Origin: Mauremys mutica
Lineage: Eukaryota; Chordata; Testudines; Geoemydidae
Reading direction: 5' to 3'
Assembly (NCBI RefSeq): GCF_020497125.1
Contig: NC_059075.1
Span: 43,932,003-43,996,002 of the forward strand
Length of the DNA: 64,000 bases
This document shows, one piece after another, positions 10,611 to 57,329 of this stretch (the first letter of the stretch is position 1; every line of letters starts with the position of its first letter). The notes under the pieces were generated by a model, which was given only the letters and a program-made list of their open reading frames with translations, made no database searches and was not told the DNA's origin. The position numbers were made by a program, and so were the translations under genes.

Positions 10611-10711
10611 ACGGACTCTCCCATCAGCCATGTTGTCGCGTCGGCAGCGCGGGGTTGCTGGGTTGAGTGAGTGAGTGAGTCAGGCGGCGGCTGGGGCTGG
10701 GACGCCGGCAG
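10611..10711 (+). other. SEC23A: SEC23A exon 1 (5' UTR)
   Basis: The donor at 10712 (CCGGCAG|GTGAGTGG) ends a GC-rich non-coding exon in the CpG island, the expected place for the untranslated first exon of SEC23A. The 5' edge is not defined by sequence; I place it loosely near the YY1-like site. A short upstream frame, ATG 10630 to TGA 10674 (14 codons), lies wholly inside this exon if transcription starts above 10630. Confidence 0.55.
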
Positions 10712-10861
10712 GTGAGTGGGGCTGAGGCCAGGCAGCTGAATAACAACTCTACGCGGAGGGGAGCTGGGCAGCAAGGGGGCGCGGGAGCCCAGCACCCCGG
10801 GACCGTGGTTTGCGGGTGCAGGGCGTTAGAATCCCTCAGCGCTCCTGCCCTCGGGCTGTGT

Positions 10862-11250
10862 GTGTTGCAGGGAGCCCTCCCCAGCTGCCTGTGGATGGGG
10901 GTGTGTGCGTCTGCAGGGAGACCCTCGGTGCTCGCGGCTTGTGTGTGGTGCAGGGAGACCCCAATCCCAGTTGTCTGTGGGCTGGGGAGTGTGTGTGGGG
11001 TGGTGGTGCAGGGAGCCCCCACCCCAGTTGTCTGTGGGTTGGAGGGTGTGTGTGTGTGAGTGGGTGCAGGGTGCCCCCACCCCAGTTGTCTGTGGGTTGG
11101 AGGGTGGGTGGGTGCAGGGAGCCCCCACCCCAGTTGTCTCTGCTGTTCTTGAATAGCCAGTATCTCAAATTCCAGCCTCACAGCCACCGGAGGGTGGGTA
11201 CAGTTGTCTCTGGGTTGTGGGGAGTGGTGCAGGGAGATCTCCCTGACTTG
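10862..11250 (+). repeat. Minisatellite array, right block
   Basis: Tandem units of about 48-58 bp built on CCCCAGTTGTCTGTGGGTTG and GTGGGTGCAGGGAGCCCCCA, clearly related to the block at 9850-10325. It starts about 150 bp inside SEC23A intron 1, so the promoter island sits within one expanded array. Long open frames on both strands here are repeat artefacts. Confidence 0.75.
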
Positions 11251-11678
11251 TTAGTAGATGGGATGGGGGGAAGGGGGTATGTGGGGCGTCCACCCCCAGT
11301 GCATAAGGTTTGGGAGGTGTAGGGAGTTAAAGTCCTGTCACCCTATGCTATGGGTGATGTAGGGTATGGGTATGTAGAGAGCCCATTGCATGACCCCCTC
11401 CAAGTGCCTGTGCTTCAGGCTCAGCAGTGTCAGAGCCCCCTCCTGTGTCTGTGAGGCTGGAATTTGGGATACAAGAACAGCAGTCTCCAAGTTTGCTAAT
11501 CTGTTATACTCTGGCCTGCTCTGCAGGACTGGGATCAGCGGTATAAGAGGAGATGCTCACTTATGTTGAGGAGGGGAGTTGTACCACTTTCACTATTCTT
11601 TGCTGTGTCAGTAAGACAAGCCGCTGGTGTAGATGTGGTTATACTAACTAGTATAAAGGTGCTTATGTTGGTATAGCT

Positions 11679-11791
11679 CCATGGTTTTCAACCTATTTAC
11701 TATTGTGGGCTGCGTCCAATACTACCTGTGTGGCCCTGAGGATATCACGTGGGCCGCAAGCAGCCTATGGGCTGCAGGGTGAGAACCACTG
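11679..11791. mobile_element. 113-bp hAT MITE
   Basis: Ends CCATGGTTTTCAACC and GGGTGAGAACCACTG are inverted repeats of the CAGTGGTTCTCAACC type. The element is flanked by a perfect 8-bp duplication GTATAGCT (11671-11678 and 11792-11799), the hAT hallmark. It shares termini with the larger elements at 60040 and 62389. Confidence 0.85.
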
Positions 11792-13194
11792 GTATAGCTT
11801 ATATCTGTAATTTTTCAGAAATCAGATATAAACACCTTTTACTGGTATTACTGTGCCCACACTAAGGGATTGGAGGGACCAAAGCAGTTCCTAAATAACT
11901 ACAGGCATAGCAGTACAAAAACTGCTTGTAGGTAAGCCAATATGCAGCAAAAGTCTTCCCCTCCATACATGGGCTATAACTTACTCTGCTCTTAAAACCA
12001 GTCCTTAATGGAGGGGACTTGGGAAGCAGGTCTGGAGTACTGCTGTGTTCAGGAAGAAAGTCACAGAAAAGAGAGAAATTAATGAAACTGCTGCTGACCA
12101 TTTATTACTGTCTGGTTAAATTCTGTCATTTTGACAATTTACAGTTAATTCTGATCTGTGCCAACTATTTCCCCTAATTTAAACATTTTGGAATTGGAAC
12201 AAATTGGTCTGTTTTTTTTCTTTTGGTGTAAAAATCAGAAATAAAGTTAATAATGGCCTAATAGGCTGATTAAAGCGTGAGTGCTACAATTTCAAGCTTA
12301 CTAGTTTAATTTTATTTTAGAATAAGTATGTACTACATTATAATATTTTTATGGTATTGAAGTATGATTGCTGCTCCTCTGGGACCCTTACAAAAACAAG
12401 ATGTTTATCTCTAGGGTATTGGTGGGGTTCAGGTCTTCTACTGCAGTTGAGTAGATTTTATTTTGAAATAAACTGAGTTTCTGAAAGCGGTTTAGAAATA
12501 TTTAAAGGTATTTGCAAGTGCTGTAATAAGGGAGGGGATATTAAAAGAATGAATCTGTGTTGAAAAAAACACATACTGCCTGTTTGCATCAATCAGCAAA
12601 CCAACAGCTGTTTCCAGAATGATTACTTAACGGCATATGTTTTAAAACTGTACAGTTATGGGATATTTTTCTAAAATATGACAAACATATTTGGTACATA
12701 CTAAGGGCAAGATCCTAGAAAGTGCTAAGTGCCCTCAAATCCCAATGAGACTACTTACATGGTCAAGGGTAATTGACATAAGTAAAGGCTTACTGAATTA
12801 AGCCCTCCAAGTCTAGCATCATGTCTTTGTTTTAGTGAGAAAGTCGTATGTATAACTACAATAACTCAGCTGCAAAACCTATGTCTTAAAAAGCTATATC
12901 CTATTTTGGTAACTTAAACTGTGATACAGAAACCAAGTCAGGTCTTGGAAGGGAAGGAAAGGAAAAGATGGAAAGAAAGTGGGGGAAATTTAACATTAAC
13001 ATGTTTTGTAAATCTAAACAAGAAGCATGTGCTGTCTTAGAAATGCAACTGCATTTAACTCGTTGCACATTATGGGGCTTTATATGCATGCATGCTCTTA
13101 ATTTTTATGAGTCACCATACAGAGTTTGCGTACCTTGCCCTCTGTAGAGCACGTAACCAAGTAATAAGGGGATACAAATAAGACTATATAGAGC

Positions 13195-13455
13195 CAGGGG
13201 CGGCTCTAGGTATTTTGCCGCCCCAAGCACGGCAGGCAGGCTGCCTTTGGCGGCTTGCCTGCAGGAGGTCCCCGGTCCCATGGATTCGGCGGCAGCCTGC
13301 GGGAGGTCCGCTGAAGCCGCAGGACCAGCGGACTCTCTGCAGGCATGCCGCCGAAGGCAACCTGCCTGCTGCCCCCGCGGCGACTGGCAGAGCGCCCCCC
13401 TTGGCTTGCCGCCCCAGGCACACACTTGGTGTGCTGGTGCCTGGAACCGCCCCTG
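13195..13455. mobile_element. Palindromic hAT MITE, copy 1
   Basis: Termini CAGGGGCGGCTCTAGG and CCTGGAACCGCCCCTG, flanked by a perfect 8-bp duplication TATAGAGC (13187-13194, 13456-13463). The GC-rich interior contains further inverted pairs (GGCAGGCAGGCTGCC against GGCAACCTGCCTGC). A second copy lies at 62639-62942. Long open frames across it are compositional. Confidence 0.9.
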
Positions 13456-13610
13456 TATAGAGCTACTTCAAAGTAGGGACGAAATGAAGGGGAAATAAGA
13501 CTTTAAAAGATACCGTACAGAAAAAGGGAGTTAGCTTTGAAATAATTGGTCTTAATTTCAGATTTTTACTTATGTCTCGAGTAGAGCTGGAGTTGATGGG
13601 CTATTTTTAC

Positions 13611-15420
13611 ATTAGAACACAAGAATGGCCATACTGGTGGTTCTTCTAGCCCAGTATCCTGTCTTCTGACAGTGGCCAATGCCAGATGTTTCAGAGGGAA
13701 TGAACAGTCCCAGCATCTGGCAGTCAGAAACTCGGGGCATCCATCACCATCTTGGCTAATAGCCATTGATCAACATATCCTCCATTAACTTATCTAATTC
13801 TTTTCTGAACCCCAGTTATAGTTTTGGCCTTCACAACATCCCCTAGCAACGAGTGCCACAGGTTGTGCATTGTCTGAAGAAGTACTTCCTTTTGTTTGTT
13901 TTGAAGCTAGTGCCTATTAACTTCATCAGATGGCCCCTGGGTCTTATGTTACATGAAAGGGTAAATGCCACTTCCCTATTCACTTTCTCCACACCACTCA
14001 TGATTAAGGCTACATTTTAGTCACAGGTATTCTTAGTAAAAGTCATGGACACGTCATGGGCAATAAACAAGAAGTCAGGGCCAATAAACAAGAAGTCAGG
14101 GCCCAGTGACCTATCCGTGATTTGTACTATTTTAGTAAGACTAAATCTTACGTGCTGGGAGAGGGGGTGCTCCTGAAGACTGCTGCTGGGGTGGGGGCAG
14201 CACAGGGTGATGCTTCTGCTGAGGGGGGCAGCCTGAGGCCCTGCTGCAGGGGGAGGCAGCCTAGGGCCCCCTGCAGCTGGGGGGGGGCAGCCTGGGGCCC
14301 ACCTGCCGCTGGAGAGGGTGATGGTGGCCCAGGGCCCCCTGCCACTGCTGTGGGAGTGGCGGCCCGTGGCCCCGCTGCCACTGTGGATGGGGGGCAGCCT
14401 GTGGCCCCGCTGCCACTCCGGATGGGGGGCAGCCTGTGGCCCCCTCACTGCTGCTGCTGGTCTGGGTGTCCCTTGGCCCCGCTGCTGCTTCGGGTGTGGG
14501 GTGGCCTGTGGCCCTGCTGATGCTCCAGGCGGGGGGCAGCCCAGGGCCCCGCCGCCACCGCCGCTGGTCCCAGACTGCTGCTCCAGTGCATTGCTGGGGA
14601 CCAGCAGCCAGGGGCTGCCAGAGCAGTGGTCGGTGCGGCTGGCCCCTGGGCTTCCCCAGCTGCTGGGGTGGTCCTGGAGTCAGCCGCACCAGTTCTGCAA
14701 AATTCACGGAAGTCGTGATCTCTGAGAATGATTTGCAGCCTTATTCATGATTTTACAGACCTCTATCATATCCTTCCCTCAGTCATCTTTTCCAAACTGA
14801 ACAATCCCAGTCTTTTCAATCTGTACTCGGATGGAAGCTGTTCCATCCCCCTAATCATTTTTGTTACCCTTTTCTGTACCTTTTCCAATTCTAATATATC
14901 TTTTTTGAGACGGGGCAACCATAGTGCACACAATATTCAAGGGGTGGGTGTACCATGGATTTATATAGCGTATTATGATATTTACTGTTTTATTATCTAT
15001 CCCTTTCCTAATGATTCTTAACATTTTGTTATCTTTTTGACTGTTGCTACACAATGAACGGATGTTTTCAGAGAATTATCCACAATGACTCCAAAGTCTC
15101 TTTCTTGAGTGGTAACAGCTACTTTAGACCCCATCATTTTACATGTATAGTTGGGATTATATTCTCCATTGTGTATTATTTTGCATTTATCAGCATTGAA
15201 TTTCGTCTGCCATTTTGTTGCCGAGTCACCCAGTTTTGTGAGGTCCCTTTGTAACTCTTCACAGTCTGCTTTGGACTTAACTATCTTGAGTAATTTTGTA
15301 TCATCTGCAAACTTTGCCATCTCACTATTTACCCCTTTTTTGTTTAAAACGTCATGTATAGTGTCTGAAATAGTGCTCCTCTCGTAATGAGTTGCCATTT
15401 CCTATCTCTGTTCAGTAAAC
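13611..15420 (-). mobile_element. CR1 LINE 3' portion, with decayed reverse transcriptase
   Basis: Minus-strand CR1 copy. The 15398-15018 frame encodes late reverse-transcriptase sequence including the catalytic KFADDTKLL motif, a DKCKIIHNGE block and RDFGVIVDNSLK. The 3' region (13611-14000) has the CR1 text GGCCATACTGGTGGTTCTTC and TCCTGTCTTCTGACAGTGGC when read on the plus strand. It is split at 14005-14743 by a younger hAT-like element; removing that insertion restores the CR1 order. 5'-truncated, so not mobile. Confidence 0.85.
14005..14743. mobile_element. hAT-like GC-rich element nested in CR1
   Basis: Short inverted ends TAAGGCTAC and GCAGCCTTA, flanked by CTCATGAT (13997-14004) and TTCATGAT (14744-14751), 7 of 8 identical. 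The interior is a GC-rich tandem array (GGGGGGCAGCCTGTGGCCCC units). A related left end occurs at 58431. Open frames on both strands are repeat artefacts. Confidence 0.75.
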
Positions 15421-17099
15421 CATTTTAACAAAAGAAACTGTTCCCTTCAAATTTGATTCCATGGTTATGCCAGAAATCATTGTTTCTTCATCCACATTGC
15501 CTATTTATTTATTTTTCATTTGGGTGACATTCTCTCTCTCTTACTCTCACCCATGCCCACCTATCTATTTCCCAACATTACAGTGATGGATCCTGAAATA
15601 TTAGGGGAGAAGGCTTTTATTTTTTAGTTCTTTTTAAGTACCAGCCTATCCCTCACTCCTTAACTGACTTATTTTTCTCCTCTCTCTGTTCTTTCCCCCA
15701 CACACATCCTAGTTTTTGTGTGCTCCCCCAATCTACACTTTCTCTATCTACCTCATAGCCATGTCTACACTAGGCTACTTTTCTTAAATTTTCCCACCCT
15801 GACTACTGCTGAGGTACCTCTACTATTAGTAGCAATGAATGGAGTGCTAGTGTGGACAGAGTTCCTGACAGTTCCCTGCATTTTAATGATCATGTCCTGT
15901 AGACCTGCTCATAGTAGGATTATATTACATGGTTGTTAAAACACTGGCAGCTAGTCTGTACTAGTGCTCCCACCATTGAACTGGAGCAGTGTTGGGGGTA
16001 GCAACTGTGGAAGAGTTTAAGGAAAAGGATCCAGTCTGTAGACATTGACAAATAGACTATCTCCATTTTATTGTGAAGTGCACAGTCAGTTTTGGGAATG
16101 GTTACTGTGGGCCATTTTCAAATTGTCAGTTTTCATTGGCAGTTGTTTATTAAGTTTCCCAATAATGGAATAATAGCACTTTACAATGAAACAAAAAACT
16201 AGATACTACATTTACCTTCTGGATAATTTTCACCACTGATATTTTAGAACTAAAAAACTTGATGTCCATTTAAGTATTATCTGAACTCTTACATCAACAC
16301 TGTAAACTAGTGGTATATGCCATATATGAAACATTAAAACTTTTCTAAATGAGAGCCAGATCCCTGGCAATGGGAAGTTTGCCAGGAGACATGCTCAGAG
16401 TTGCTCACTGCTTTCAAGCACCCACTAAAGCATAGGTATGGAGCCAACCTAGCCATGAAATGTGCTGATTTAAGCCGCAGTTCAGCAAGGTACCTAATTA
16501 AGTGAATAGCTTTAATTACATGGGTAGTCCCACTGAAATCTATGCGACTACTTGTGTTCTTAAAGCTGCAGATGTACTTAAGCACCTTGTTGAATTAGAT
16601 CCTTATAGAATCTTCCAAGGCAACCTCTGCTTAGATGGTTTGTATTGATCATATTTTAAAGTTTCCCTCCTCTTCGAGAACCCCTACCCCTTCTGTGTCC
16701 CATTGCCTGCCCTCCATCAAGGCAAATCTTTCCTGTTCATCTATGCTCATGGGGATGATTCTGACCCTTAGTATTTTTATAACTTAGAAACTAAGCAATT
16801 TACTTATCACTCGAGTGGCTAAGCAAGTATATGAAACTATGGGCCTAGCCACACTATGGCTTCAGTCCTGCAATTGGATCCACATGGATTGATCCTGGAC
16901 TTTTTTTTGGTTTTGTTTTCTTTTTGCATATATTCAGTTCTGTAATTGTATTAGACTTGTCTATATTGAGAATTTGAGAGAATTCTTCTGCTGTTGAGTC
17001 TAACATTGTGCAGCCTCACCGCTATCAGTGGTGACAGTGCTAGAATACACTGGTCCACTGGCATTTTAACCACTATAGGGAATGTAATCTAGTGGTTAC

Positions 17100-17400
17100 T
17101 GATTTTTTGCCTATGTCCCCCTCAACTGCTCCCTGGCCCTTCCCCTGCTGCTATCCCTGGACCTCTGCCCATCCCATCCCCACTGCCTAAATTCTGCTCT
17201 GTTGCCCACTGTGCCTCCCCCCACCCAGTTCCTTCCCATGGTTTCCTGTCCCTGCTTCTGTCCTCGTCCATTTCATGGTGACTGCCCATCTTCCCTCCTC
17301 CATCTGCTATCCCTTGTCTCCTTGAGCTCCTTTTCCTGTCCTTCCAACCCCCTCTTGTATCCTCTCCCCCTCCTCCTATTCCTTACCCTTCTGCATTAGA
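17100..17400. repeat. Pyrimidine-rich low-complexity stretch
   Basis: Runs of C and T such as CCCATCCCATCCCCACTGCC on the plus strand. No inverted ends were found, so I do not assign it to a mobile element. Confidence 0.45.
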
Positions 17401-18604
17401 GTCAGGTTGTGTCCTTCTCATTGCCTAGGTGCAACCAGGGGGAGCATTGAGAACACAGAAGAGAGTGTCCTTGCTCTCAGTTCTGGTGTGTGGTGCCACA
17501 GTGGTGCCCACCCAGCAGTAGCAATTGCAGGGAAAGTCAGTGCTGGGTCAGCATGCAGGTGCTCTGTTGGGATGGAGCACGCTCGGTGCAGAAGAGCTCT
17601 CAGCTTTTAGCTGCTGTACTCTAACAAATCTTTCCTGAGCATATGTGAATTGAGATTTTGTGGAGGCGTATAACTTGGCCAAATTTGGACAGATACTCAC
17701 AGGAACAGCAAACTATACATCCCAAGTACTAGGGTGCTCATCCTGTGCCAAATTTCAAGTTCTTGCTGCTAAGCTTGGAGGCACCATAGTTTCTGGTGAA
17801 CGAAACAGTTGTAAGAATATTTTAACATGAATAAAACAACATATTTTCTGCTAACCTTGTTGTCTGAAACAAACTATTTTAGCTGAAACGTAAAAAATTC
17901 AACCTGAAGCAGACACCTGCCACGAGAAACTGTTTGGGTTGAATTTAAGTTTGGCAAAGTTATAAGCAACCGAAAACCAAGTCTGGTAATAGAAAGATTT
18001 GGGCAACCTTAAGTATAAGGTGGTACTACATGCACCACCTATAACGCTATTCCCCAACAAGCTTATAGGACCTTATTGTCCCAGAACATGCACTTCCCTA
18101 ACCATGGTAGAACACTGCATGATTGCACATTTATATTTGTGGATGGGCCCAGTAGTGTGCGTTATTTAAAAAAAAAATGTTGGTGTGTTATGTCTCTTAA
18201 TATTGTTTGTGCTGTTAGCACCTTCCTATAAACTTTTCTATCAAAACAGAAAATGTAAAACCATGAGTTTAAAATGATCTCTGTGCAGTACATTTATTTT
18301 AACTTTGCAAACTCTGCAAACATTTGGCACTTTTCATGATGTTGCTGCATTCCGAGAGTTTTATTTTCTTCATTTCCTCTTGGAATTCTGTACAATTCAT
18401 TTAGAATTATAGAAGTTTTAGGGAATTTATGAATGCTCCTTTTAAACTGAATACATAATATTTCAGTATGTGTGGCATTTTATCATGTGTTTAACCAGTA
18501 ACTATTGCTTGTAATTAAAGCTTTTGTTTCTGATTGTGATTCTTTTCTTTTAAATATAACCCACATATATCCTGTTAATGTATACCTTTTTATTTCAGAA
18601 ATAA

Positions 18605-53951
<35,347 letters not shown>

Positions 53952-54995
53952 AAATGATGCAACACGTTACAGACATTGACAAGCTGAACTATATTTAAGC
54001 TTTCTTTTTCCTTTATCTTTTTCAATGTGTCTGCAAACAGAATGCTGTGATATGCAAAAGCTGCCTAACTAGATTTCAAAGTGGTGTAGTTTTCAAGAAA
54101 GCATTTGTTAGCAGCAAATGTCTTAATGAAATATAATTAGGGGAAAAAGAAAAAAAGTCTTTTTGGTTACCATGATGATTTATATATATATATTATTTTT
54201 AGACCATTGATGATAACTTTGAAATGTGATATTTTTTTTTAAATGGTTGAGAATGTGACTCTGCCTTGCACTACAAAGACATGTTAAACATTACAAAGGA
54301 AATCTGTAGTGGCACTGGGCTTTCTAGATTGCCTTGTGACTATTTCTCTTTACTAATTTTGAACAAAAAGCAAACAAAGATACAGAAAAAGCATATAAAA
54401 TAAATAATATAAACTCACTCTTTCTGACTTAGTCTACAGAACGTTTAATTTCTTCAATAATCAGTTGTGTTTGTGTGGTGATTATTTAGAAAAAAAATTC
54501 TTTTTCAAGTATTGACTTTTTTTTATGTTTTTTACCTTTGCTTTTTTTGGTAACAAATTGTTTTCCTCCTTTCCTTTTAAAGAATTTGAGCACAATTTAA
54601 AAAAATCAGTTCTTGTCCAAAGTGTAAACCTGACAATCCACATGTTGAATCTCTGCCAATAATTGCACCCTATTTACAGTTAGTACTATCAAACACTAAC
54701 GTACATGAATATACTCAAGGCAAAGGAGAATAATATCTGATACATTTTAGATTGTTCTAAGAAAAACCCTACACTACAGTTGTGAAGTGATTAGAAATGT
54801 AGTCTTGATTTGTCTTAGCCAGTAAAATATACTTTTTCCCTAGGATACATGGATTTTTTTGTTATAGCCTTATAATAATATTACTCTGATGTGTGGCACT
54901 ACACATATGCTTTTTTTCTGCTTCCTTTTTGTTATAAATTCAGTAGGTTGCAAATTTTTGTTGAAACAGTATTATGCATTATATGCCATAATTGT

Positions 54996-55001
54996 AATAA
55001 A
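54996..55001 (+). terminator. Alternative polyadenylation signal AATAAA
   Basis: AATAAA in ATTGTAATAAATTTGG, followed by a T-rich stretch (TTCTTGAATTTTTTTTG). Confidence 0.45.
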
Positions 55002-55338
55002 TTTGGTGATACTCTGTTCTTGAATTTTTTTTGTAAATTAATGTGTTCACATTTACTGTTTAAAGTTTACATATGGAACAGATGTTTACATTGCTGATGC
55101 TATTTTGACAAGCAAAAATGTAAAATTTGATAGTGGATAATAAGAACATGTTGTGCAATGACTGAAGGAAGAGAGATCATTTTGACCTAGAAATCCAGTT
55201 ATATGCTTATGAGATAGGCATGAGTTTTCTCCTGTTTGTCTGTAAATTCTGTAAAACTTGATGAAACCAATAGCTTAGTTTTATTTCCTTAATTTTCTTT
55301 TATCTAAATGAGATTATATCCAGGCCAAAAGAAGCTCA

Positions 55339-55344
55339 AATAAA
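55339..55344 (+). terminator. Polyadenylation signal AATAAA (main candidate)
   Basis: AATAAA in AGCTCAAATAAAGC, followed within 30 nt by a T/GT-rich tract (TTTTGGTATTT). Last good hexamer before the repeat-rich downstream DNA. Confidence 0.6.
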
Positions 55345-55592
55345 GCATACCTTTTCTCTCACTGTTTTGGTATTTACATAACTGTTGGTAGAGTATTTTT
55401 GCATCTGATAAACTGTTTTGTCTAAAAGCAGATGTGGTGCTAAAGATGGAGATAATGAAAGTCATAATAACGTCACATATTTTGTATATTTACACAATTG
55501 TATAATTTTGCTACTGTAGCCATCAAACTTTCAGCTTAGTTTCTAGAAATACAGAAAGGGCTCAAATCACTGACTATTTAGGTAGCATGAAT

Positions 55593-56402
55593 TGTGACAG
55601 GTTCTTGGGGTACCCAGGACTGAGTGAACTTCTTATTCCTGCCTCCAGCAAAAGGGTATCTTCCTTGTGGTAGCTGGGTGTCAGCTTCCTGACACTGCCT
55701 GCTCTTCAGCCACTCAAGCACTCTCATCTGGGCTACACCAGCCTTTCCTTTGCCTTGCAAGTTAACGATAGGTGCACCCCAATCCCCGAATCCCTTTGAA
55801 ACGTTCCCCTGTGATATCCAGCCCTTGACACTGGTTACTCACAGAATTTCTAGATCCTTTGCACCCAAAGGTTCAGCTTGCCACAGTTTACCAGTTTTAC
55901 CTTAAACCAATGCTCTTGTCAACCTTGTAAGCATTAAAAACAAAAATTTTATTTAGGAAAGGATAAAGATTTAACTAGGAACAAGAGAGAATGGTGGAAA
56001 CAAGTGTTTACAATAAAAAACAAAATCATAAAATGCAAATCTGGTCCACACCCTTATCAATAGTTACCTTTCCTATCTAAGAACATAGATTTCCCCCTCA
56101 AAGTTCAGTCTTGCAGAGGTGGCTGTTTTCTCAAGAGCCAAGATCCAAATGTTCATGAAAGCACCCCCTTTTGCCAGGGATTTTTCTTCAGTGAATGGAT
56201 CCAGAGTACCTTTCCCTACACTTTGTTATACTGAAAACAGCCCTTTGCCCTGCCCGTGAACAGAAATAAACTCCTGTGTCGTTGTTCGGTTTCTTTTCTA
56301 TCTGTAAGTGGTAAGATAGACAATAGAACCTTGGGCTACCTTGCCAGCTGACTTGGGAGGGGTGACAACTCCCTCTTGCTTGAATGGGTCATCTCTAAGA
56401 CA
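55593..56402 (-). mobile_element. LTR-like sequence 1
   Basis: An 810-bp block opening TGTGACAGG and closing CTAAGACA, with a minus-strand polyadenylation-like AATAAA in its middle (TTTTATTTAGG on the plus strand) as in an LTR lying in reverse. No internal genes are present. Identification as an LTR is by layout and memory of similar turtle repeats. Confidence 0.45.
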
Positions 56403-56403
56403 C

Positions 56404-57329
56404 TGTCAAGGCTGATTTCCCACTCTGGCACTTTGAGTGCAGAAGGTGGGAACCTGCAAGGATTCTAAAAATTAATACTGGTCTCTCCAGGCTTGTATTA
56501 AACTCCCAAGGTTACAGCTTCTCTCTGACCTTGGATGGGTAGATGCTGCCACCACTCAAATGAAAAAGCCCTGGGAACCCAGGAAGGCGCACTTGGGAAT
56601 TCCTTCCTGTGAGGTACTCTCAAGCCCTTTCACTCCCCCACTCCGGGGAAGAGCTGAGAAAGAAAGGAAATCAGCTGTTGCCCCTAGCTAATTAAACAAC
56701 ATATGCACAAACTTCTTAGGACACCCAAATCCAATCCTGTTCCTAAAAAAGGTAAATTTTATTAAAAACAGAAAGAAAATACATCTGGAACTTAGGCTTT
56801 TGCTAGATTAAAAAAAACCCCACTTACAAAAATTAAATATCAAGAATAACCTTGAGGTCCAGCTTAAAGGTTACAAGCAAAACAAAAAACATTTGGGGTT
56901 AGCACAGAGGAGTCCACAAGCCAATCAGAAATAAACCTAATCGCGTCTTTCTAGACATTTTCTGATTTATGAGTAGGTTTTAGGTATGATCTGATGATTT
57001 CCATACCTGAAAAAAAGCTTTTTACAGCATAGTCCCAGCCCTGTCTCTGCTCTGTCCCCTCTTTCTGGAGAACAACAACAGACCAGACAAAGGGAAGTTT
57101 TTCCCAATTTAAAAAAGTTTTAGCCCTTGGCTCTTTTGGTCAGGTGCCCACTCCTTTCCATTTACCTGTGGACTTTGGAAGGACACGGCAAACAGGGGTT
57201 GATAGACGACCTACTGGAGCATGAGGACTATGGAGGGGAAGTGTTCGGGCCAGGGTCCGAAGCTGGAATGAGGAGAAGTTGCAACCAAATGTCTCTGTCT
57301 TTTCTGGCCCTGGGAGTGAGATTGTGACA
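56404..57329 (-). mobile_element. LTR-like sequence 2, probable solo LTR
   Basis: Opens TGTCAAGGCTGATTTCCCAC and closes GATTGTGACA, so it reads TG...CA on either strand, with AAATTTTATTAAAAACAG as a reverse polyadenylation region. I remember this as a common turtle LTR. It abuts block 1 after one base; no target duplication is visible. No viral genes are present. Confidence 0.55.

Larger units (their letters stand above)
10370..10830. promoter_or_regulatory. CpG island, SEC23A promoter and exon 1
   Basis: CpG- and GC-rich island covering the non-coding first exon of SEC23A. It contains an ETS-like CGGAAGT (near 10438), a CRE-like TGACGTGGC (10602-10610) and a YY1-like CCATGTTG (10628-10635). 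No TATA box. The island is flanked on both sides by related minisatellite DNA. Confidence 0.75.
10712..18598 (+). other. SEC23A: SEC23A intron 1
   Basis: 7.9-kb first intron, ending at acceptor TATTTCAG|AAATAAG. It holds the right minisatellite block, a 113-bp hAT MITE (11679), a palindromic hAT MITE (13195), a CR1 element (13611-15420) split by a hAT-like insertion, and a pyrimidine-rich stretch (about 17100-17400). I see nothing in 11800-13180 and only old repeat-like DNA in 15420-18598. Confidence 0.75.
53952..55365 (+). other. SEC23A: SEC23A 3' UTR
   Basis: AT-rich, repeat-free 1.4 kb after the stop, ending at the best polyadenylation signal. Earlier AATAAA hexamers at 54399 and 54996 could give shorter transcripts. 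The 3' end is inferred. Confidence 0.65.

Noticed and set aside
10040..11322. Open frames of 100-208 codons on both strands at the SEC23A promoter.
   Set aside because: They follow the minisatellite period and the CpG island; the proline- and glycine-rich repeats on both strands are a composition effect.
14017..14750. Overlapping open frames of up to 148 codons on both strands.
   Set aside because: They lie wholly in the GC-rich tandem interior of a hAT-like element.
55593..57329. A possible full endogenous retrovirus.
   Set aside because: Only LTR-like blocks are present; no gag, pol or env-like frames lie between or beside them.
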